Source: Rhytidiadelphus loreus (lineage: Eukaryota > Streptophyta > Bryopsida > Hypnales > Hylocomiaceae). From it: 64,000 bases of DNA. Under the pieces are notes generated by a model. The model did no database searches and was not told where the DNA came from. It was given only the letters and a program-made list of their open reading frames with translations. The first letter of the stretch is position 1. Every line of letters begins with the position of its first letter. The position numbers and the translations under genes are program-made. Shown piece after piece: positions 56,748 to 64,000 of the stretch. Where the stretch lies: the NCBI GenBank assembly GCA_947034895.1, contig OX344761.1, positions 89,603,447 through 89,667,446 of the forward strand, read 5' to 3'.

Positions 56748-57785
56748 ATGGAGGTTGGTAGCAGTAGCAGTAGCAGCTCGTCTGGCCCTTCAGTCCGAAT
56801 CCCGAAGCCGGAAGACATAGCTTCCTCATCTGGAGGGATCTCGGAGGAGGATTTCCACCGGAGTGACAGTGTGCCGAAACTTGAGGATCTGATAGCTGGC
56901 GATTCACGTCTGGAGGAACTTTACAAAGGTGACGCTGCGTTGAAGCAAATCGCACAAGGAGATCCTGGCAATGAAACAGAGGATGAGGATGGCTCACTTG
57001 AGGATCCCCCAGAGCCTTGCTGTTTGCGTGGACACAGCCTTCGTTTTCTTCCTATGGCGCCATATCCTTCTGGAATATTCGTTTGCAACCGGTGCACGGA
57101 CAGACACACCGGGGAAGTTTACAATTGCGAGACTTGTCTGTTCGACCTCTGCCCTAATTGCGCAGTCACAGCTCCCACTACAGAAACGTATGCTATCGTT
57201 CCTTCCAGCTCGGTGCCCGAGATGCCGTCGAGTTGGGGACGACCACGGCTGGGCTGCACCAATCAGTCTCATACGCTGGCCGTGCTCGACGCCGCGCCGT
57301 ATGAAAGTGGAGCCTACTTATGTAACTTGTGTTTGAAAACGGGCGAAGCGGAGGTCTACCATTGCACTTCATGTACAGATTTCGACCTGCATCCCGAATG
57401 TGCCAACATTGCCCGGGAGATTTTGTCGTTTATTCATCCGCACCGGCTGCTCTTGCAACCTCCTTATAGCCGAGGGTACAATGCCATTTGTGATGGATGC
57501 TTGGAAATTTTGGGAGGCTCCCAGTGGGCGTACAGATGTGGGACCTCCGGGTGTGACTTTGATATGCATGCTCGTTGTGCGAAGTATGCGAGGACCATTT
57601 TCCATCCTATTCATGAAGAGCATGAGCTGGTGCTCATTAATGAGTCCACGGCGGGACCGAATAGTCATGTGAGGTGTGATGCTTGTGATAACCCTTTGGA
57701 CCCCAAGGAGCTTGTGTACCATTGTGAGGAATGTGGATTCGACGTCCATCCGAATTGTGCTACAGGAGAGCTAGTGCGCAGCTAA
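56748..57785 (+). CDS. DC1 (C1-like) domain protein with four Cys/His-rich domains
   Basis: A single exon of 345 codons. DC1 domains are plant-enriched zinc-binding folds related to C1 domains, often in stress- or hormone-responsive proteins; biochemical roles are poorly defined. After an acidic Ser-rich N terminus (1-88) come four domains, at about 91-139 (CCLRGHSLRF...CNRC...CETCLFDLCPNC), 170-219 (CTNQSHTL...CNLC...CTSC), 228-278 (HPHRLLL...CDGC...CGTSGCDFDMHARC) and 289-338 (HEEHELVL...CDAC...CEECGFDVHPNC). All expected Cys and His ligands appear present. The ATG at 56748 was chosen because it follows the repeat-bearing leader and gives an uninterrupted frame. Confidence 0.88.
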   Translation: MEVGSSSSSSSSGPSVRIPKPEDIASSSGGISEEDFHRSDSVPKLEDLIAGDSRLEELYKGDAALKQIAQGDPGNETEDEDGSLEDPPEPCCLRGHSLRFLPMAPYPSGIFVCNRCTDRHTGEVYNCETCLFDLCPNCAVTAPTTETYAIVPSSSVPEMPSSWGRPRLGCTNQSHTLAVLDAAPYESGAYLCNLCLKTGEAEVYHCTSCTDFDLHPECANIAREILSFIHPHRLLLQPPYSRGYNAICDGCLEILGGSQWAYRCGTSGCDFDMHARCAKYARTIFHPIHEEHELVLINESTAGPNSHVRCDACDNPLDPKELVYHCEECGFDVHPNCATGELVRS

Positions 57786-60700
57786 TTGGAGGTCTGGAAA
57801 GGAAGACTACCCTGAAAAATCGTTTTTTCCACATCCTTGTAGGCACAAGTATCTATTCGGGGGTGAAGCTTGATGGACGCTCAGAACGGGAAAGCTGGTG
57901 ACTCATGCGGACGATGTGCTGCAAACACGAAACACAGGTATCAGGAAGAGAGAAATCGGGTTCCTTTTCTAGGGTTATGCAGTGATTTTCATGGTAGTAC
58001 TCGGGCAACAGATTTATTTTGGTTCAAGTTTGGTGCCATGTCTAAGTGTGCATTTTGACGAGTTTCTACCAATATATATATTCACTGGAGCACATGATAG
58101 CTGGAGTGTAAAGTTCATGAGATGGACCCATTTACCAATCTGGCTCACCCTCTGAAATGGGTTGTCCACTGGAAACTGATACGCAAATGCGAAGAACGGA
58201 AGAGGTATGACGGCGTGCAGGGTTCAAAAGTTCCTCTGTACTCTAGTTCCTTGAATTAGGATCATCAAATAAAGAGTTTTAAGGCCGATATGAGTTTCAT
58301 GTACCCCTGACAGTGGATATGCATACTCTGTTTATGAGATATGCTAACAACTGGGACCAATACTTATGATTACATGAAAGGTCTGTGGGACATCTCTACT
58401 TATTGCAGAGTACTGGTAAAGGGTGGTGGAAATCTGGTTCACTAGCGTGAGGTGGCAAAAGAACACCCACCGCATTGCGTTCCATTTAGCTAAATACGTT
58501 TTGCACTTCTTGGTGATTCTACAAATGTTCCGGAACGAGCAATTAGGCCTCTCTTGTAACTTTGGTTGCATAACTTTGGTTGCAAAGTGGTGAAACGTAT
58601 GGCGTTCAGGAAATTGCTCTGATGAACGTGAGGTATTGAGTGAAATTGAGAACAGCTTGGAGTGAAACTTGTGAGCTGATGCTTTTGTCAGCTGTAGGAA
58701 TTTGAAAGCAATCGAGTATCCTTTGAAGGAAGAAAGAGATGTCAATTTGTTTATATGTCACTGAATTTGAGTGTATTAGCCTAGACGTGCTGATATGCAT
58801 GACGTAGCTATTGCTGTGAGAATTGGGCTCTAGATTGTGGTTTACAGGTCCTCGGAGAGCTTGATTTATGTATTGTCTTCACTGGAGATGTTTTGATGCA
58901 GAGTTGAGTTCTCTTATATTTATGCTTTCTGAAGTCTCTAACGTTCAAGATCAACCCTCCTTAGGTTTGTGTTGGAATTTCTTTTGGTGATTGTCTGTTA
59001 TTTTTCAATTTTACTGCTGAATCTGTACGAACAATTGTGGTTGTCTGAATTTAGTGCTTCTGCAAAATTCTGCATTCCTAAATCTTAACCAGTGACTTCA
59101 TTTACGTAAAAATTAGTTTAGTAATCTTTCTTTGAGCATGCAGCTCTCCTAAGATACGGTTTTCATGACATCTATTCTGGATTTCAGTTCGAATTTTACA
59201 CTGGTGTTTCTGGCCCTGTTTCCTATCCGCAGGTTCTGAGACGATTGCAACTGATGCTCAGAGCTCGATCAAACTTAGTGCGCTCTGTTGAATTTATTGG
59301 TATTCTAAATGGTTACTAATGAGTAGTTGTTTTCTACTCGACTCTGAATTCCTATGTGTGCAGTACGGGCATCTATTCTCGAGGAAGCAATATCTCTGAA
59401 GCTGAGGAACATTAGCTGCGCTGCTGTAAGTTTTGAGCCACTGCTAAGTTACTCATGTCAAGCTTCTTTGTTTAAATGGACAGTGCAATTAAGGACGTCT
59501 TCTCAGGGTGCAAGTCTGACTTCTAATGCTTTCCGAACAATAGTCACAGGAATCAGAGGATGTCCAAAAATCATTCATACAGTATTTATGGATCGTGGAC
59601 GCAAAGTACAGGCAGTGTATGTAAACTAAAAATTCAGTACAACATTTGTGAAATACTGTTAGCTGTCTACTATACTTGTACTGGACAAGATGGGGATGCT
59701 CTAGATGCATACCTATCATACATCCGTGATTTACAAAAATGCAGTTATGCAAATTGCTTGTATAATTACAACAGTTGCCCCATGGGCTTTGAGAAAATTA
59801 ATCACAATAAAGAGATATCTATTTTACAACAACATTGTCACCCCAACATTGAATTCTCTAGAGAAAGAATTCTGAATTCTTTTTGGAGATGCTTGCTTAA
59901 GAAAAGTTGTGCATATGAATGTTTCTTACATATCTATTCAATCAAATTTTAAAAATTCATCACCAATGTTTTTCAATCAATTATCATGAATATTAAATGA
60001 AATAATTCACCAAAAATGGAATTTTGGTTTTTTTAAATTGATATTTGATTGGGATTGCGTGAGAACTGAATGTTGATTATGAAAGATGAAAAATGCCAAT
60101 CATATTTTATATTATGTAATAAAAGTTGAATTGCACAATAGGCAATTTGTAAGATTATTGGACCCAATTGTATAGGTATCCATAGTACAAAGTGGAGCTA
60201 AATTCACATCAACTAAGGGGTACCGCAAACCGCCACTTTTTGCTATTGTGCCTAGTTATTGTTATTGGACTTATCAAATCTTCATATTTTCTAATTAGCA
60301 AGTGAAAGGAGGCTCCAATGTACCAAAGAATGTTGCATTTGGATATCATTTGCAAAAGCTATGAAAGGTCTAAGTTTTTTTTGGTAGAGGCTTTTAAATT
60401 GTTTCTTCAACATGTGTATATTTTGATTTTGGAGATGTACGCAGAGTCTACAACTTAGTACACTAATTTGTCTTATTAACAAGAGTGCAAAATTTGTGTC
60501 ACCCACAAAGTTAAGGTCACCATAAAATCTTAATTTTTTTAAAATTGGAACAATACAATAATATTTCAACTTGTACTAAAATTAAATAACGTGGTTTTGG
60601 TAAATTATTGTCAAACACATCAATAGGAAAAAATCAGTGTAGTCAGTTTGTTGATGATGAATGCAGTAGGGTTTTCATTTGAACTTCAAAAAATCGAGGG

Positions 60701-61317
60701 ACTCAGCCTATTCGTGCCATACTTTGAAGTGGAATCCAATTGCAAATATGCCTTCTAAAAATTAGTGTTGAAAATTTTAGCCACTCAGCAAATGCTAATA
60801 GAAAAATTGCTGAAAAATTAACTCACCAACTGTACTGATATACAATCAGAGAAAATTCAATGACCTAGCAATTCCCTGGCAATTCATAGGCCGTCATGTC
60901 TATTTTCCAGAATAGCTTAAATTAATTGCCTCCTGAATGAAAAATAATCATAAATCCTGACTCAGATTATAGACGAAGGGTACCAAACAAAATAGAAAAA
61001 AAAATTCTTGAAAAATAGAGAATTCTTCAAAATGAAAAATTTACATCTCTACCTGCACAGCTGTTCCTGAACTTGAACATGTTTCAACATGCATTTTTAC
61101 TTTCAGTACAGTTAGTTCAACATAAAAAGTGAGTAACAGGTTTTCAAGGGTGGAAGGTCATCATTCTAGAGAAAATTCGAAATTTTCCCATGACCACTTG
61201 AAGAGACTCTTGGAAACAGACTCTCTTCCACCCTGAAGTTTATTTTAAAACAGCAAACTACAGGTGAGTTTCCTGATGGTCATGGAGACGTGTGAATTAT
61301 TGATGGCATGGAGACTA
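57786..61317. other. Intergenic region between DC1 and AP2-like 3' ends
   Basis: No protein gene is supported. An apparent exon-like piece at about 59363-59426 (preceded by a polypyrimidine-CAG and followed by GTAAGT) could be part of a spliced 3' UTR or non-coding transcript from the DC1 gene. A 130-codon frame at 59560-59952 has no domain. A dispersed repeat lies at 60226-60440. The remainder is AT-rich. Confidence 0.45.
60226..60440 (+). repeat. Dispersed repeat family B, copy 2
   Basis: Same-orientation partner of 11039-11258, starting CAAACCGCCACTTTTTGCTA and ending GATTTTGGAGATGTAC, with diverged spacing between blocks. Confidence 0.75.
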
Positions 61318-63715
61318 TCAACTACACAGATACAGTTTCAAAAGGGCTTTCACATGCTGTATGTACTCCTCGCCAGAAATGACACCATCATCTTTAGCTA
61401 TCCTTAGATTTGCAATTTTCAACTTGTTACTCTGTTGCATCGCCATGTCCAGCTTAACCCTCTCTGATTTCAACCGAACAGCTAACAAGGCAGAGAAACC
61501 TTTAGCTACCGAAGTACTGCTCTTAAATCGCTTCTCCACCATTTCAGACTTGGACATGATCTTGTTTAAAGCAACCCTAGACACGACCTTCTCCATCACC
61601 TCAAGCTTGCACGTGGTCGTCTCCACCTCCGAGGTAGAACTAGTTGTTGCTAGCATGTGACTAGGAGCACTCCTAGACTCTCGTGGGATGGTAATGTTAG
61701 ATTGGATTGGGATGTCCATGTTGACCATCTGCACCATACGCATTGTTTTCACAAAGTTGTTCACGGTAAGTACTTATCATATCATTTGCTTCCAGAATCC
61801 CCGCCAGAATCCTCAACCATTAAAGGATATAGTATCTAATTCTGAGTGAAGAGAAAAAAATGGAAGTGAAAAAAACCTTCATCGATAAAAACTAACTTAT
61901 AAGAAATGACTCTGTACTATGGTACGGTACTGTATAGTACTCACCTCATCGATATCCATGGTTGTCTGATCTTCAAGACATTCATCGCCATTTAGGAGAA
62001 TAGCATCGTTCACCAATTGAAAATGATCAGGCCACACATTCTGATAGTTATTCTCCATATAACACTCCGATACACGATTCGTGTCATGATCAGTATGGGA
62101 CGAATTAGTTAATTGAAGATGATCTCCGTCGCCTTCAGTAAACTGCTCCTCAATTTGGACCAGCTCTTGACGAAAACTGTTACGATTGTTGTAGGAGAGC
62201 CCCGTATCATCTTCCACAGAAGTTCCTGCAGACAAGCTGCCTGTGGCACCGCTGCAAGTGGTTGACATGGGGCTCATCCATTGATCACGATTAACAGTTA
62301 CAACACTTTCGAGCGATGCTAGCTGCGTGTTGTAACTCGCGTAGCTACTGCGGGGGCTGAATCCCACCGTTGGCACACCATCGTCTTGCATTTTGAACCC
62401 CTCATGCCTTGGCTCCAGAGAGTTGCAGTTTGCAAGTTGTACTTGGAGAAGCGATTTTGAGTCTTTCCTGATATTATCGTTTGAGTTTTCCTTGATCCAC
62501 GGTGACAGCTTATCAAACATGGAATCTCCATGGAATCCTCTACAAAATTATCGAAACAACATATTATCAAAGTCCGATGATCTAATTGAATGAAAGAGTG
62601 TAGAATAAACGAAAATACTTGATCCAAAAAACATTGACCCATGAAGCACAGTCATGACTAAAAAATCCACATCTCTATTCATTAAGTATTCAACAATGAC
62701 AATTACTTCAATGACAAACACACCTAAAACCAACACTTTGCCTTCGGAACTATGGTCTATCGCTCTTCGCAAAACACACTCCAAAGCACTGGAATCGAAT
62801 ACTGTCAGTAGATGGTGTGGATTGGTTTGAGTACATTTACCTTGATTGCTTGCGGTCCTGAATAAAATGTCTACAATTCCCAGCATATTGCACAAAAGAA
62901 TCTGCAGGCAACATAATCTATGCAGAGACTCTGATGTTGCGGATTGCAAATACCATACCTGATAACCTGGCATGATTGCAAATACCATACCTGATAACCT
63001 GATCAGGGGATGACGACAAGTGGTTGAAAGTCGCCATGCCGGAAGGGAAATTTTCTTTGTGATGCTCAGGCAACAGCTGCTCGAACTTCTGCTTGTTGTC
63101 TGCAATACTAGAATTCTCCAAGCTCTGGTGGCTCCCAACCTCAAAACTTGATGGTGGAGGAGTGAAATGGGTTCCACTGTCGAGAGATCCATCGACATTC
63201 TCCAAGTCCTGTGCTGCTTCTGTAGCGCGCCAACAGTTGACGAACTTGTGCGGGTACCTCCTACGAAAATCCTCAATCGCAATGGCGATGTCCTTCCTTG
63301 CCTCGTTACAAAAATCCGTGTACGGTGAATTTGGACCACAATTATCCTTGGGCTGCTGGTAGTAGAGAGAAACCAGCCTCTTAAACTCTTTGCAACGAAC
63401 CTTGAAAATTTCCATTCCTGTGAAGATGACACGCGATTCATCGAATTCGCAAATGGATGGGTGATCATCAAAGAAGAAACCACCAGCTGAAGTGTCATCC
63501 TCTCCAGCCGAAACCCGCAACAAGGCGGCATAATCTCGTGCGATCATTGCTTCAACTTCCGTGTCATATGATCCAAAGTGGAGCTTCCATGTCCAATTAG
63601 GTGGACGCATTTCCACCACGCACTTGGTTGGTTTGCCAGTCAAGCGGTGCTTTCTCCATGAAACCCCTATACGATCAATAGTATAATCTATACTTACGCT
63701 CTTATTAGACCCCAT
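61318..63715 (-). CDS. Protein with divergent AP2/ERF-type DNA-binding domain
   Basis: Exons are 63715-62991, 62539-61945 and 61728-61318, joining to 576 aa. Residues about 15-85 resemble an AP2/ERF domain: RIGVSWRKH, then VVEMRPPNWTWKLHFGSYDTE and EAMIARDYAALLRVSAG, ending in FFFDD. The expected YRGVRRR opening is altered and a longer loop precedes the final strand, so it is a divergent member. Next to it is a charged helical region (KVRCKEFKRLVSLYY, ARKDIAIAIEDFRRRYPHKF) that I do not recognise. The middle is Ser/Asn-rich. The C terminus (KSEMVEKRF, SGEEYIQHVKALLKLY) looks helical. A transcription-factor role is likely but not certain. ATG 63715 is the first in frame. Confidence 0.7.
62942..63000 (-). 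repeat. Tandem duplication spanning the exon 1 splice donor of the AP2-like gene
   Basis: The 27-base block GATTGCAAATACCATACCTG... occurs at 62942-62968 and 62974-63000 (period 32). Each copy contains the same splice donor (leftward ATCAG|GTATGG). The outer donor after 62991 keeps exon 2 in frame. The inner one, 32 bases on, would shift the frame. Confidence 0.85.
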
Positions 63716-64000
63716 CTCAAGCTTCCTACTCTACTTCCTTCCCAGTATTGGTAGTGCCAAATTTCTCAACTATGTGACCTCGACCTAAAGTGGACAATCT
63801 TGCCAGTTTCCTTGTACAGACAGTGCAAAATTTTCTATCTAAATGATCTATGGTTGGAAGTGGACGAACTCCCGCCTCGTCTCAAAAACTCGGCTTCCTA
63901 CCTTGCATTCGAAGTGCAAAAATTCTCTACTCAATGACATATGATACAATCTTTCGCCTTGCCTAAAAACCACAGCTTCCTTCACGTACCGACAGTGCAA
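63716..64000 (-). promoter_or_regulatory. AP2-like gene upstream region with degenerate repeats
   Basis: The AP2-like gene's leader and promoter lie here. A loose repeat of AGTGCAAAATTTTCTA and neighbouring AATGA(T/C)(C/A)TATG recurs at about 63751, 63824, 63918 and the window edge, spaced about 70-95 bp. The region is cut by the window end. Confidence 0.4.

Noticed and set aside
59354..59952. Open frames with an exon-like boundary downstream of the DC1 gene
   Set aside because: No recognisable protein; at most a non-coding or 3' UTR exon.

Overview
This is nuclear DNA from a land plant. The genes have many short introns with GT..AG ends, the intergenic DNA is AT-rich, and several families are plant ones: MLO, BTB-TAZ, DC1 and AP2. 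Nothing in the window fixes the species. A non-seed plant such as a bryophyte or other early-diverging lineage is my best guess, not a demonstrated fact. All exon coordinates were derived by hand from splice signals, phase and protein-family conservation.

Host genes, left to right: an MLO seven-transmembrane protein (+, 3079-10728, 16 exons, 646 aa); a TOUSLED-like kinase (-, 18920-14014, 16 exons, 621 aa); an RRP17/NOL12-type rRNA-processing protein (+, 23032-24693, 4 exons, 212 aa) with teloboxes in its promoter; an intronless RNF10-type RING E3 ligase (-, 29032-26516, 838 aa) carrying a PAM2-like motif; a BTB-TAZ protein (-, 53969-51274, 6 exons, 454 aa); a single-exon DC1 protein with four Cys/His domains (+, 56748-57785); and a protein with a divergent AP2-type domain (-, 63715-61318, 3 exons, 576 aa). 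The spaces between hold short dispersed repeats, MITE-like inverted-repeat elements and leader repeats.

The middle (30946-50349) is a nest of transposons and the most interesting part. An outer CACTA element (ends CACTACAA[A/G]AAATTGG) keeps only the DUF4218/DUF4216 end of its transposase. Two related insertions sit inside it. One is a small 869-bp element (31447-32315, ends CACTAGAAGAAAA) flanked by a perfect 3-bp AAG duplication. The other is a candidate 15.8-kb element (34265-50021) with the same ends in the opposite orientation. The small element is collinear with the two ends of the large one and lacks its interior, so it looks like a deletion derivative.

The large element carries two divergently transcribed genes. 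The leftward one is a SWIM zinc-finger, MULE-like transposase gene. The rightward one is an 11-exon gene joining a ParB-like domain (CDGNHR) to a region resembling a beta-class DNA methyltransferase (motif-IV-like DMP, then motif-I-like VVLDCTTATG). Intron 1 of the second gene contains about 16-17 copies of a 106-bp GC-rich tandem repeat. Both genes carry reading-frame damage, so this copy is probably decayed. A plant transposon with a ParB/methyltransferase-like accessory protein, possibly used for epigenetic anti-silencing or DNA marking, is the candidate undescribed system here.
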